64,000 nucleotides of DNA from Flavobacterium ajazii (GCF_010614725.1 NZ_JAAEHL010000003.1:62001-126000); one strand, 5' to 3'; numbered from the stretch's first letter, positions 44,624-54,755 are shown. Made by a program: numbers and translations. The notes: generated by a model from the sequence alone, not told the origin.

Positions 44624-46352
44624 TGTGGTACTTTTTAGCCAAAGATACGATGATTTTTGTTCCTTTCCCTAATTCGCTTTCTATATCCAATTTCCCATTA
44701 TTTTTTTGGATCATTGATTTACACAATTGCATTCCTAAACCAGTACCGATTATTTCTGCATTCTCTTTTTTAGACATTAAGGTGGTTTCTTTCAGAAAAG
44801 ATGTTCTTGTGTTTTCGCTCATGCCTATCCCGTTATCTTCAATAATCAACTCGCAATACTCTTCATTAGTATTTTGAGTATAAATTTTCAAGATTCCATT
44901 CTGTTTTGAAAATTTAATTGCATTGTCTAAAAAATTACGAAGTATTATTTTTAAAGATTCCTGATCGGCAAAAACTATATCTTTCTTAGAAACTGAATTT
45001 TCAAAAACAAGATTTTTTTCAGATATTAAAGGGAGATAATTATATGCCATCAGCTCTACAATAAAATACAAACGCATGGAAGTTACCTCAAAGAAAGATT
45101 GTTTTGTCTGGAGTAGAGCCCAGTGCAATAAATTATCCAATAAGTTATAAGTACCATTTGCAATAGCACTGTTTTGATGTAAAAGAGAATCCAGTTCGTC
45201 CAGATTTTTGGTAGCTAAATTTTCCCTTAATTTAGTATTGCTGGTTTTCATTGCATTGACAGAGGAACGCAAATCATGACTTACTATAGAAAACAAGGTA
45301 TCTTTAGTATCATTCAATTCATCAAGTGTCTCTTTCTGGGTTAAGATGATTTTGTTGGTTTTTATTTTTTCTCTGTAAAAATAAACAGCCGTTCCTAATA
45401 ACAATAAAAGCACAATCGATGAGTAGAACAGCCCATTTCTTTCGGCTATTTTAATTTTATTTTCGGCTTGAAGCAAACCTACTTCTTTTTGTTTTTGTTT
45501 TATTGCAAATTGTTTTTCTAGCTCCGCAACTTCCCATATTTTATTTTGATTGTTCAAAGAATCTTTCCATTGATCATATTCTTCTCTGTATGTTAATGCC
45601 TTTGCGAAATGGTTACGGTTTTTTTCTACTACAGCCATATTGAGTGCTGCATTTTGTTTTAATTGGTAATTTTTTACTTTTTTGGAAAGATTATACGCTT
45701 TCTCAAAATAAGGAATGGCCAGATTATCTTTGTACTGGTCATAGTATAATGTGGCAATATCTCCATAAGAGCCTACCAATATTGAAGAATTATTTTGTTT
45801 TTCCTCTAATTTTATACTCTCCAGTAAATAATACTCAGCTTTTTTAAATTCTTTTAAATGCAAATAACACAGCCCCAGATTGTGTTTCACACTACTTTTT
45901 TTTATACCCAAAAGCTTATCTTCATGGAGTTTTTCAATTTCCTGAAAGTAATTAATTGCCTCTTTGAATTTTTTTTCTTCCAAAACTATTTGACCAAGGA
46001 GCATTTTACTGTGATTAAAGAATTCAAAATCTTTAGAAATTGAAGTAAATTCCTTTTTACTTTCCTTTAAAATTTTTTTCTCTTTAAAACTAAATCCTCT
46101 AAAAAAATGGCAAAAGTTTTCAATCTCCTTACTTTGATTCCCAATACTCAACTGTTTCATCGAGTAAACTAAAGTTGAATCCCATTCTTTTTGCAAAAAA
46201 GAATATCGTGCTTTATTAAAATTAGATTCACCCATATTTTTTTTGCTTTTCGCTATAATTTCTTTTTCAAAAGCACTATGATTTTGTTGGGGAAAAAATA
46301 ATTGAGGAAAAAGTAAAAAAATAAAGATTACTATTTTAGAAACAACTTTCAT
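44610..46352 (-). CDS. TPR-containing sensor histidine kinase
   Basis: A 580-residue kinase. A signal peptide (1-22) leads into periplasmic TPR repeats (about 30-290), one transmembrane helix (GLFYSSIVLLLLLGTAVYFY at about 307-326), HisKA with the phospho-accepting His in VSHDLRSSV (about 355-363) and HATPase_c with NFLDNAIKFS, DNGIGMS and GTGLGMQLC (about 470-560). It phosphorylates the LytTR response regulator encoded next, with which it overlaps. The TPR input is typical of Bacteroidota sensors. Confidence 0.92.
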   Translation of the reverse strand: MKVVSKIVIFIFLLFPQLFFPQQNHSAFEKEIIAKSKKNMGESNFNKARYSFLQKEWDSTLVYSMKQLSIGNQSKEIENFCHFFRGFSFKEKKILKESKKEFTSISKDFEFFNHSKMLLGQIVLEEKKFKEAINYFQEIEKLHEDKLLGIKKSSVKHNLGLCYLHLKEFKKAEYYLLESIKLEEKQNNSSILVGSYGDIATLYYDQYKDNLAIPYFEKAYNLSKKVKNYQLKQNAALNMAVVEKNRNHFAKALTYREEYDQWKDSLNNQNKIWEVAELEKQFAIKQKQKEVGLLQAENKIKIAERNGLFYSSIVLLLLLGTAVYFYREKIKTNKIILTQKETLDELNDTKDTLFSIVSHDLRSSVNAMKTSNTKLRENLATKNLDELDSLLHQNSAIANGTYNLLDNLLHWALLQTKQSFFEVTSMRLYFIVELMAYNYLPLISEKNLVFENSVSKKDIVFADQESLKIILRNFLDNAIKFSKQNGILKIYTQNTNEEYCELIIEDNGIGMSENTRTSFLKETTLMSKKENAEIIGTGLGMQLCKSMIQKNNGKLDIESELGKGTKIIVSLAKKYHNGQY

Positions 46353-46433
46353 TTGCTAATTTTTGTTAGCAATTTAGTCAAAATAAAAAAAACAGAGACT
46401 AACTAAGCCACTGTTTTTTTACTTCCCTGATTA

Positions 46434-46940
46434 TCATAAACCAGTTTGCACAGTCGTTACTGTTCCTCTGGAACCCGTTGGATCTTCATCCCACAAAAAA
46501 GTAACAATTTCCTTTAATTTTAAAAGGTCTGGTATTGGCAAGTCTTTAGGCAATATCCTATTGGGAGTATAATCTTTAGGATTTGCTTTAAAACTCAATT
46601 GAAAAATATTGAATGTTGAGCATGGTTCAGGAGCTACATCATAGCATACATAAAAATTAGCATAAGGCATTTTATTATTAGTATAACTGAAATCCTGTAT
46701 AACCGTCAATTGATCAGCTGTAACTTTTGTTTTTTCACTAATAAATACGACAATACTAATCTGCATCTCGTATTTTTTATTTATTGTTACTTGCGCAATC
46801 GGAGGTAGCGGTTTTTTATGTCTAGGGTTAGGGAATTTTATTTGATATCCCAAGCTCTTTACTTTAACTCCTTTTATTTTAATACCAGCCGGTTTTTCTA
46901 TTCGACAGCAAGAAGTATCTTGTTGATCTATTGTACTCAT
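46434..46940 (-). CDS. Hypothetical protein upstream of the sensor kinase
   Basis: A 168-residue protein with an N-terminal DTSCCRIEKPAG stretch, then a basic, Pro-rich part and late aromatic motifs (NFYVCYDVAPEPC). No signal peptide or membrane segment. Unrecognised. Same direction as the PixA-like genes and the two-component system, 81 bp upstream of the kinase start, so it may belong to that cluster. Six cysteines in a cytoplasmic-type protein is unusual. Confidence 0.55.
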   Translation of the reverse strand: MSTIDQQDTSCCRIEKPAGIKIKGVKVKSLGYQIKFPNPRHKKPLPPIAQVTINKKYEMQISIVVFISEKTKVTADQLTVIQDFSYTNNKMPYANFYVCYDVAPEPCSTFNIFQLSFKANPKDYTPNRILPKDLPIPDLLKLKEIVTFLWDEDPTGSRGTVTTVQTGL

Positions 46941-47599
46941 AATTATTTGTTTTTAGATTAAAATCTATTAAATTAAAAAAATAAGATTCCGTTTTAACGA
47001 GAGCTTGTTTTTATGATCCTAATACGATATACAATTGTTTACTTATTGTTTATTCCGCTTCTTGTTCAACAGTATCGTTGAATCTGTATTTGTAGTACAG
47101 ACCACTTCTCAATAGTATAAGAAAATGGATCCGTTGATCTCGTTCGCCGCCTGATAGCGTTTAGCATTCATAAATACAAACGCCAAAACTAAATACGAAT
47201 CCTGGGTAGTACTTTGTTATTTTGTTTGTTATAATTTGATTAATTTACTTTAACAATCAAAATTTTAAGAACGTAGGCTATTTTAAAATACCAAGGTTCC
47301 TAACGAAATTTTTTCTTTTGCAGGAACAAATCGAATTGATCTCGGTTAAAAGCATTAATTTAATACTGTACAAAGAAAATTAAAAGGATAACTTTTATTG
47401 AGTAAATTGGTACGAAGTGGTCTTTTTTTGGAACGAAGTAAAATTTAAATGAGACGAACAAAGATATGAGCATGAACATCATACCTTTTTTGCCACAAAA
47501 AGTTAAGGTTGTCTCCTTTTACTTTAATTAAAAAGTCAAATCCCATTATTTTTAAACTTACACACTTTTTAGGACAGTGTCCACAGCTTTTGTCTTTCC

Positions 47600-48034
47600 T
47601 GTCTCATAACCTCAACCTTATTTTCCTCCAAGGACAAATTCATATACATGTACAGTTTCAGACAAAGGATATTGTTGACTAATCTTCATGGCAACTCTTA
47701 CTTTTTGCATAAAAAACAAGCTGTGGTCTGACCTATACCATAAAATTTTAAAAATCAAACAATTATACAAAACACCAGTAAATATACTCATTTAAAACAC
47801 AATTAAAAATACCTTTTGCAAACCAAATTTAACTTTATGAAAAAGGGTATTGGCAGTTGAACTCTCAACTTGATTACAGCCATAGCAGTGATAATTATGA
47901 TATGATTTCTCACATCCTTTCTCTGATCCGCATTTACTACATTTAAAGCCATCATACCACTTGATTTTGCTTAAATCAATCATCTGGAATTTTGTTGTTA
48001 AATTGAGTATTTTTTGACCTTTAAATTCCTCCAT
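47600..48034 (-). pseudogene. IS1595-family transposase, degraded N-terminal part
   Basis: The 80 residues encoded from 48034 carry the N-terminal zinc ribbon of IS1595/ISXO2 transposases (FKCSKCGSEKG...CYGCN) and TANTLFHKVKFGL. The frame stops at 47792. Further on, GIGQTTACFL and, in another frame, VHVYEFVLGGK still match the transposase, with Tyr where the first catalytic Asp should be. So it is a frameshifted, inactive relic. The 46941-47600 stretch is AT-rich, with a GC-richer patch at 47050-47190 that may be part of another decayed gene. Confidence 0.75.
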
Positions 48035-48191
48035 TGTCTTAAAATTAAAGAAATAATATATAGAAACTAAATTAGTAACTCGTAAAATTTTATCTTCAAA
48101 AAGCAGGAGTCTTAAATGATTATCAATGAGCAGTATATAACCTTATAATTACGTTAATAAGAACTTTCTCGAAAATAAATCCAAAAAATGG

Positions 48192-48199
48192 TACTTTTG
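48192..48199 (+). promoter_or_regulatory. -7 promoter element before the iron-uptake genes
   Basis: TACTTTTG fits the Bacteroidota -7 consensus TAnnTTTG and lies 25 bp before the TTG start at 48224. No clear -33 TTG is seen. Confidence 0.5.
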
Positions 48200-48223
48200 C
48201 ACTGATTAAACAAAACAACAACT

Positions 48224-48601
48224 TTGAAAAAGTATCTAATCATATTGCTTAGCTGCATTATTTTAGTACCATCATTTGGTAGTGTGTTTGTTTATTTATC
48301 TTTTAAACTAGAGCAACAAGAGATTGTAAAAACCATCTGCGTACAGCGAAAAATGGTTTTTAATACCTGTAACGGACACTGTGAACTTCAAAAAAGTCTA
48401 AAGAAATACGACGACAACGAAAAGAAAATGCAGAACAACCTGAAAGAAAAAACAGAGTTGGTTTACATTTTACATACTTCAAATAATACTTTCAAATTAA
48501 TAGAACCTATTGAAATCAAAGCAGACTTTCCAGCTAGATTCGACAATAAACCTATTTCTGTTTCAACCGAGACTTTCCGTCCCCCTTCTTTTTTTATATA
48601 A
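48224..48601 (+). CDS. Small membrane-anchored protein of the siderophore-receptor locus
   Basis: A 125-residue protein with an N-terminal hydrophobic anchor (1-25) and an exported domain with cysteines in KTICVQRKMVF-NTCNGHCELQ (about 36-56), which could bind metal. Start is a TTG at 48224; no ATG is in frame nearby. Proteins of this pattern occur just upstream of TonB receptors in Bacteroidota; role unknown. 107 bp before the receptor gene. Confidence 0.65.
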   Translation: MKKYLIILLSCIILVPSFGSVFVYLSFKLEQQEIVKTICVQRKMVFNTCNGHCELQKSLKKYDDNEKKMQNNLKEKTELVYILHTSNNTFKLIEPIEIKADFPARFDNKPISVSTETFRPPSFFI

Positions 48602-48707
48602 ATTCTAATTTCAATTTCAATTCGTATTGGAATTACTTTTCATTGTTATACAACAATGAAATAGTGCTTGCACTCTAATAAAATTACAATTATATAAAAA
48701 TTATAAA

Positions 48708-50840
48708 ATGAAAAAAGGGATATTTTTTGCGGCAGCTTTGGCGGCTTCACTACAAATATATGCGCAAAAAAAAGATAGCATAACCAACAAATATACCTTA
48801 ATGGACGAGGTAATTATTGAAGGAGTCAGAAAGTCCAAAGATGTTTCCAGTGAACTGGCTTCTAAATTGCCACTCAAGAACCTGGAAAATCCTCAGGTGA
48901 CCGCTTCGGTTTCACCACAACTTATTAAAAACAGAAATTTTTTCACCCAAGGCGAAATGCTGAAAAATGCCACTGGTGTTGCCCCTAGTTGGGCGGGAAT
49001 TTCACCTTATTATTCCATCAGGGGATTTCGTACCCGTTCCAGCTTCAGAAATGGTGTAAACGGTTATGTAGCCTCTGATATGGATCCAGTTAACATCGCT
49101 CAGTTAGAAGTGATAAAAGGGCCGAGCGCCGTAATTTTTGGAGGTGGTGGCACAACCATGATTACTTTTGGAGGACTCATTAATCGTGTTACTGTAAAAC
49201 CCCAGCAGACCACTTTTGCTGACATTAGTGTAATGGGCGGATCTTACAATCTGCAACGGACAACTCTTGATATCAACAGACCTCTTGACAAAGACGGAAA
49301 GGTTCTTGCTCGATTAACCGGTGCTTATAGCTACAATGATACTTTTCAGGACCAAGGTTTTTCAAAAACATTTTTTTTAGCGCCCAGCATTTCTTATAAA
49401 ATCAGCGATGATTTAAATATTCAGCTTGATGCCGAAATTTTAAACAAAACAGCTACGAACAATACGCTGTACCAAGTGGCTTTGGGGACTGCTAAATCAG
49501 CTGATGAACTTAATTTAGATTATTACCGATCTTTCAATGACAACTCGGTTACGATGAATAACAAGGCGGTAAATATTTATGGAAAAATCATTTACAGGCT
49601 TTCAGAGAATTGGAAATCAGAGACCAATTTAATCTCAGTCAATAATAAGACTCCGGGGTATTACATTAGGCTAAGATTAGATGACGACAGCAAAAATGTG
49701 ACACGAAGAGTGTACAGAATGTATCCGGAAAATATTACCAGCCAACAAATCCAACAGGACTTTGTCGGGAATTTCAAAATTGGCAACATCAAAAACCGAC
49801 TAATTGCAGGTGTTGAATATTATCATTATCTCTATGGGATTGCCAGTAAATCTATGAATTTTACTAAAGTTTCGGCTACTGCTCCAGATCCTCAAAATGC
49901 TTATTTCAATAATGAATATATTTCCGGTCAATTGGATTCAAAACCTTATGGAGAGAATTATAAGGCGATTCAAGATCATTATTCCCTATATGTTTCAGAT
50001 GTTATCAACCCATTGGAGAATTTAAGTGTAATGCTTAGCGCCCGAATAAATTACATCAATAACAAAGGGACTGAGGATTTATTAACAGCAACAACTACCG
50101 GGGATTATACACAAACGGCTGTTTCTCCGAAATTGGGAATCAATTACCAGATTATCCCTGAAAGAATAGCATTGTTTGCCAATTATATGAATGGTTTTCA
50201 GCCGCAGGCACCACAATCAGTAAACGGACAAATGACAAATTTCCAGCCCGTTTATGGAAATCAATGGGAATCTGGAGTTAAAGTTTCTTTGAAAAAGAAC
50301 CTTTTAGATGCCGTTTTGAGTTATTATAATATTGATGTAACCAATGCGGTAAGACAAAACCCAAATGATACGGCTTCCTACATGCAGGACGGCGAGCAGT
50401 GCAGTAAAGGTTTTGAGGCAGATTTAGAATCAAATCCGATAAGAGGACTCTTTCTGCATGCCGGTTTTGCTTATAATGACAGTAAACTTATTGTTTCAGA
50501 TGCGCTTACTCAAGGTTTAAGACCTGTAGATGCCGGCCCTAAATTTTCCGGAACGTGGTATGTTAATTATGCTCCGCAGTCAAAAGCTTTAAATGGCTTT
50601 TCGTTTGGTATAGGGGGGAGTCATTATGGTAAAGATTTGATGATTAATAATACCAATGGTTCTTTTTACACGAATCCTTATACCTTGATCAATTCGGTTC
50701 TAAGTTTTGAGAAAACCCGTTATGTATTTTCACTTTCTGCCAATAACCTGCTCAATGAGCACTATTGGTACGGCGGTCGTGGTATGATTACTCCAGGAAC
50801 TCTTCGCCAAGTGATTTTATCTCTAAAATTAAAATTATAA
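48708..50840 (+). CDS. TonB-dependent siderophore receptor
   Basis: A 710-residue outer-membrane receptor. Signal peptide at 1-19 (AASLQIYAQ). The plug domain (about 45-165) contains SIRGFRTRSSFRNGVNGY and IAQLEVIKGPSAVIFGGGG, both typical of FhuA/ferric-siderophore receptors. The remainder is a 22-strand barrel ending in KLKL. It lacks the carboxypeptidase-D-like domain of SusC, and is not followed by SusD. It imports ferric siderophores with TonB energy. The PepSY gene lies 21 bp downstream in the same operon. Confidence 0.93.
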   Translation: MKKGIFFAAALAASLQIYAQKKDSITNKYTLMDEVIIEGVRKSKDVSSELASKLPLKNLENPQVTASVSPQLIKNRNFFTQGEMLKNATGVAPSWAGISPYYSIRGFRTRSSFRNGVNGYVASDMDPVNIAQLEVIKGPSAVIFGGGGTTMITFGGLINRVTVKPQQTTFADISVMGGSYNLQRTTLDINRPLDKDGKVLARLTGAYSYNDTFQDQGFSKTFFLAPSISYKISDDLNIQLDAEILNKTATNNTLYQVALGTAKSADELNLDYYRSFNDNSVTMNNKAVNIYGKIIYRLSENWKSETNLISVNNKTPGYYIRLRLDDDSKNVTRRVYRMYPENITSQQIQQDFVGNFKIGNIKNRLIAGVEYYHYLYGIASKSMNFTKVSATAPDPQNAYFNNEYISGQLDSKPYGENYKAIQDHYSLYVSDVINPLENLSVMLSARINYINNKGTEDLLTATTTGDYTQTAVSPKLGINYQIIPERIALFANYMNGFQPQAPQSVNGQMTNFQPVYGNQWESGVKVSLKKNLLDAVLSYYNIDVTNAVRQNPNDTASYMQDGEQCSKGFEADLESNPIRGLFLHAGFAYNDSKLIVSDALTQGLRPVDAGPKFSGTWYVNYAPQSKALNGFSFGIGGSHYGKDLMINNTNGSFYTNPYTLINSVLSFEKTRYVFSLSANNLLNEHYWYGGRGMITPGTLRQVILSLKLKL

Positions 50841-50861
50841 TACTGTAATTCAGAACTTCTA

Positions 50862-51950
50862 GTGAAAAAAATTACAAAAACCTCATTTAAACTGCATAGT
50901 TACCTCGGATTGTTTTTCGGGGTACTGTATTTATTTTTTGGAATTTCGGGCGCTTTATTGGTTTTTAAAAAAGAGATCGAGTATTTCAATAATCCGCCGA
51001 TGCATTATTGCGTTAAAGGCAGTAAAACCATTTCATTAAACCAGATGTATCATAAAGTCTCTGAGAGGTATCCCCAGGCGCGGCAGATCATGCTTCAGAC
51101 TTTTCCCAGAAATACCTGCGACACCTATGAATTTATGATTTTTAATTATCAGGACAAGGCAAACGATAATTATCTCTATTGCTGTATGATAGACCCTTAT
51201 TCTGGAAAAATTATGAGAGAGGGCAGTTTTGGTTCTTTGCAATCCCCTTTTTTCCGCTGGCTGTATGCTGCGCATTACTCGCTTTTAATTGATAAACCAG
51301 GCCGGCTTATAACGGCAATTGCGGCCATTACTTTATTATTAAACTTAATTACAGGTGTGATCATTTATCGTAAAAAGATATTTGCCGTACTTATTTTTAA
51401 AGAGAAGTTAAATCGTAAATCTTCCAGAACGCTTTCTTCTTCATTGCACAGGATTATTAGTGTCTGGACTTTGATGCTTAATTTCATTCTTTTTTTTACC
51501 GGTTTCTGGATGAATAAAAGTCTTTTTTTACCTGCTGAATGGGAATTAATTCCTAAGAAAGAACAGAATTATCAGGTAAAGGCAAATATTGACCAAGTAA
51601 TAAAACAGGCTCGGGAGATTCCGAATTTTAATCCAATTGCCGTAAAAATAGCTGCTGATAAAAAAACAGACATTATAGTAAGCGGCGAGTTTTCGGATAC
51701 TGAAAATCCATTGTATTTTGGGAAAGGCAGCGACGTTTATTATGACAGTGATAATGGCAATTGGATCAAAACCATACGCATTGAAGAAAAATCATTTTCT
51801 GACCGGTTTTATTGGATCATGAAACAGCTTCACAGAGGGGATTATGATAATTTTTGGATTAAAATTTTGTATGTAATTGCCGGATTTAGCCCTGGAATAC
51901 TTTCTATTACGGGATTTATTCTTTGGAAAACAAAAGGCAAAAAGCAATAA
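50862..51950 (+). CDS. PepSY-associated TM helix protein (iron uptake)
   Basis: A 362-residue inner-membrane protein with four transmembrane helices (about 15-35, 145-165, 192-212 and 335-355). The HSYLGLFFGVLYLFFGISGALL opening (read in two parts) and the LHRIISVWTLM and HRGDYDNFW motifs are typical of PepSY_TM proteins, which often reduce ferric siderophores at the inner membrane. Start is GTG at 50862. It follows the siderophore receptor by 21 bp. Confidence 0.88.
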   Translation: MKKITKTSFKLHSYLGLFFGVLYLFFGISGALLVFKKEIEYFNNPPMHYCVKGSKTISLNQMYHKVSERYPQARQIMLQTFPRNTCDTYEFMIFNYQDKANDNYLYCCMIDPYSGKIMREGSFGSLQSPFFRWLYAAHYSLLIDKPGRLITAIAAITLLLNLITGVIIYRKKIFAVLIFKEKLNRKSSRTLSSSLHRIISVWTLMLNFILFFTGFWMNKSLFLPAEWELIPKKEQNYQVKANIDQVIKQAREIPNFNPIAVKIAADKKTDIIVSGEFSDTENPLYFGKGSDVYYDSDNGNWIKTIRIEEKSFSDRFYWIMKQLHRGDYDNFWIKILYVIAGFSPGILSITGFILWKTKGKKQ

Positions 51951-52154
51951 CTGCTTAAAAACAGTTTGAAACTTCATTATAAAAAATAATAGAATTGGGT
52001 GACAAATACTTATAATTTAGAATACATTTCTTGTAAATATTCATAAATAAATCTCCAATGAAGCAGGTCAGAATCATCGTAAACCTTAGCAAAAGAGCCC
52101 AAAGAACCTTATTTTACAAGATTGTAACGATCTTTTTTTCCATCTTTACACTTA

Positions 52155-52964
52155 TTAAAAATGAGAATTTTTATAAAGAAACTGTAAAAACCCGCCACGA
52201 TGAAGATCTGATGGTTTACAACCAAAGAAATGTTTAAAATCTTTTATAAAATGGGACTGGTCAAAGTATCTGAAATCGTGGGTTGCCTGCTCCCAGTCAA
52301 CATTTTTTATCTGTTGTATTTCTTTGTAAGCTACATTTTCCCTTACAATACGGCTGTAGGTTTTTGGAGAAACGCCGATCTGCTGTTTAAAATGGTTTTG
52401 AAAAGAGGCTCTGGTCATTCCTACTTTATTGCGCAGCTGAACAATATCCATCTGGCCTAAACTTGTAATGATATGCTCCATAGCCACTAGAATTTCTGTC
52501 TTTGTTTTATTCTTAGACCTTACAGCAATTTGGAGGAGCCAATTATCTACTACTAGGAATCATACTGTCAATATCCAGACCGCAGTCATCCAGTTGATTA
52601 TAAAATGTGACAGTATCCGGTAAAAAATTATCTGCTTCCATCCATTTATTGGTAAAATAGTTTTTGGGAATTCCAAACAATTCAAAAGCAGCACCCGCCT
52701 TAAGTTCTACCAGGATTTCTGAATTGACAATGGCTTCACTTGTAAAATATTTTACCTCATCAGTCTGCCCGCTAAAACGGATGCGTGCCGAGTGCTGTTC
52801 TTTCCTGCCAATATCAATTACACTGGCAGGCGAAACAAGAATAGCCAGTGTATTACTGACTGTTGGGGAGACTACCCAGGGCTGTCTGAACACCGGATCA
52901 TTACCAAAGTAGATGATACGATAGCAAGATACTGAAGCAGAGGATGTAGGGTGTAAATTTTCAA
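52155..52964 (-). pseudogene. AraC-family regulator broken by frameshifts
   Basis: The N-terminal sensing part (52893-52543, starting in FRQPWVVSPTVSNTLAI) and the C-terminal AraC helix-turn-helix (52487-52155, with FQNHFKQQIGVSPKTYSRIV) lie in different frames. Near 52550, DIDSMI continues in the next frame as LVVDNWLLQIAVRSKNK, so one extra base (in the ATTCC stretch) causes the break. A second shift is probable near 52900, because an opening LKIYTLHPLLQ at 52964 is out of frame with YRIIYFGNDP. A -7 element caaaagta (minus TACTTTTG) at 52992-52999 precedes it. It probably once controlled the iron locus. Confidence 0.8.
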
Positions 52965-53187
52965 TAGAAAAAAAAATTAGATTACAGCATGCAAAAGTAA
53001 ATAAAGCCGTAAATAAAAAATGCTTTTGGGCTTAGCCTTTTTTACAATGGAATAAAAAAATAAAGATTTTATTTGGAATTATGCGCTGTTTTATTTTAAA
53101 ATGTGTAAGATCTCTGAATATTATTATTGCTAAAAAACACCTTTTTGAGAAGTAAAGAATCCTTAACCAGATGATTACAAAAAAGAT

Positions 53188-53195
53188 TAACTTTG
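53188..53195 (+). promoter_or_regulatory. -7 promoter element of the LytTR membrane regulator
   Basis: TAACTTTG matches TAnnTTTG and is only 16 bp before the ATG at 53212, giving a very short leader. Confidence 0.55.
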
Positions 53196-53211
53196 CACAA
53201 ATCAACCTATC

Positions 53212-54039
53212 ATGAAGAGTGAAGTTTCGAAGGTAACCTACAAAGACCGTATTTTATGGATAGCTTTCTATCCGCTGTCAGCAATATCGTTTCTTTTTTT
53301 TGCCAATGACAATCCAATAGCAAAACTGATTCGCTTGCCTTCCTTTTTCACCGATCTTGTTTTTGCATTGCTCATTACCTTTTCCACCGGACTTTATGTA
53401 AGGCAGATAATATTGTACTTTGATAAAAAACATCCTTGGCAAGAACATCTCAAAACCAGACTGTGGCTCCAGGCCTTGTATGGCATTCTGGTGCCACTCC
53501 TTGTTGCGATGATATTGGAAGTACTGTATTTAATCGCTATCAATATCAATTTTGCCAATTCCTCTATCCTTCATTTAGAACTTCCTCTGGCTTTTTTACT
53601 GCTGTTGCTTGTAAATAGCTTTTATGTTGGCGTATACCTATTTCAGAACAAAAAAACTGAAATCATTACTGTTGAAAAAATAATAACGCTCGAAAACAAA
53701 GCGACGATACCTTATTTTGTGGTGCACAAAGGCTTCAATGAACTAAAAATAGAAACGACCGATTGCGCCTTCATTAAAAGCCATGAAAAATTGCTCTGGC
53801 TTTACACTTTCGACAACGAAGTCTTTCGTTTAGATGGTACACTGGAGGAGTGGGAAAAGAAATTAGAAAGCAGCTTTTTTCGGATCAACCGTCAATATTT
53901 AACATCGGCCGAGGCTATTCAGGCTGTTATAGCTACCGAAACCCGAAAACTAAAAGTAGATTTCGTAATTCCTGTAAACGATGCCGTTTACATTTCAAAA
54001 ACCAATACTTCCGATTTCAGAAAATGGTGGAAAAAATAG
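53212..54039 (+). CDS. LytTR-domain membrane protein
   Basis: A 275-residue regulator with four transmembrane helices in residues ~15-145 and a cytoplasmic LytTR DNA-binding domain at about 165-270 (CAFIKSHEKLLWLYTFDNE, FFRINRQYLTSAEAI). It has no receiver domain, so it may sense membrane events or respond to a partner. Expressed alone or with the barrel gene 107 bp downstream, which has its own -7 element. Confidence 0.85.
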   Translation: MKSEVSKVTYKDRILWIAFYPLSAISFLFFANDNPIAKLIRLPSFFTDLVFALLITFSTGLYVRQIILYFDKKHPWQEHLKTRLWLQALYGILVPLLVAMILEVLYLIAININFANSSILHLELPLAFLLLLLVNSFYVGVYLFQNKKTEIITVEKIITLENKATIPYFVVHKGFNELKIETTDCAFIKSHEKLLWLYTFDNEVFRLDGTLEEWEKKLESSFFRINRQYLTSAEAIQAVIATETRKLKVDFVIPVNDAVYISKTNTSDFRKWWKK

Positions 54040-54116
54040 CTGTCCGTTTCAGTCTGTAATATGTCCGTTTTAGTTTTTTAGATCGTAAGTTACTAGCAAA
54101 CAACCGTATGTAGAAA

Positions 54117-54124
54117 TAATTTTG
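54117..54124 (+). promoter_or_regulatory. -7 promoter element of the outer-membrane barrel gene
   Basis: TAATTTTG matches TAnnTTTG, 22 bp before the ATG at 54147. Confidence 0.55.
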
Positions 54125-54146
54125 TAGCAAAATACAGAATTATTTC

Positions 54147-54755
54147 ATGCATACAAAAACGATTTATTCATCACTATTAATTGGTTTACTATTTTCCTCC
54201 CTGGTTTATGCACAGGAAAAGGGTATTCCTATCACCGTATCTGCTTTTAATCAGGCTACATCAATGCCCTTTTCAGAACTGCTAACCTCCCCAATCCATC
54301 CCGGAATAGCAGTAGCAACCGAATTGAACTACAGCAAACAGCCAAAGCACAGCAGACTGTTTCAAACCATTGGAGCCAGTTATTACTATCACAGGTATTT
54401 AAATCAGGCTGTAACTGTTTTTTCTGAAATGGGTTACGAATATCGTTTTAAGCCAGGCATCGAATTATCAGCACTGCTCGGTGTGGGCTATATGCGAAGC
54501 TTTCGTAACGCAACAGAATATGCCTTTGAAAACGGAAGTTATTCTGCCACAAAGAATACAGGTACAGGACGTTTTGCACCCTCCTTTTCTTTAGAGACAG
54601 GCTATTATCTACATCCAAAAAGCATAACCAGCCTTAAACTATTCGTTCGCTATCAGGTATGGGTCGAATATCCTTTTTCGCTCGGATTTATCGATTTGAT
54701 GCCACATAACAACTTACACTTAGGTGTAAAGTTTTTTATAGGTGCAAATAAATAA
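54147..54755 (+). CDS. Small outer-membrane beta-barrel protein
   Basis: A 202-residue exported protein with a signal peptide (cleavage after SLVYA, about 22). The rest alternates hydrophobic and polar residues in short strands with aromatic girdles (GASYYYHRYL, VTVFSEMGYEYRF) and ends in LGVKFFIGANK, typical of 8-stranded barrels. Possible OmpW/OmpX-like role in the outer membrane. Between a LytTR regulator and a serine hydrolase, perhaps a regulated set. Confidence 0.7.
   Translation: MHTKTIYSSLLIGLLFSSLVYAQEKGIPITVSAFNQATSMPFSELLTSPIHPGIAVATELNYSKQPKHSRLFQTIGASYYYHRYLNQAVTVFSEMGYEYRFKPGIELSALLGVGYMRSFRNATEYAFENGSYSATKNTGTGRFAPSFSLETGYYLHPKSITSLKLFVRYQVWVEYPFSLGFIDLMPHNNLHLGVKFFIGANK

Noticed and set aside
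47050-47190. GC-richer patch with a minus-strand phrase resembling an ABC signature (LSGGER)
   Set aside because: The frame is short and interrupted and the following residues do not fit an ABC ATPase; at most a decayed unknown gene.
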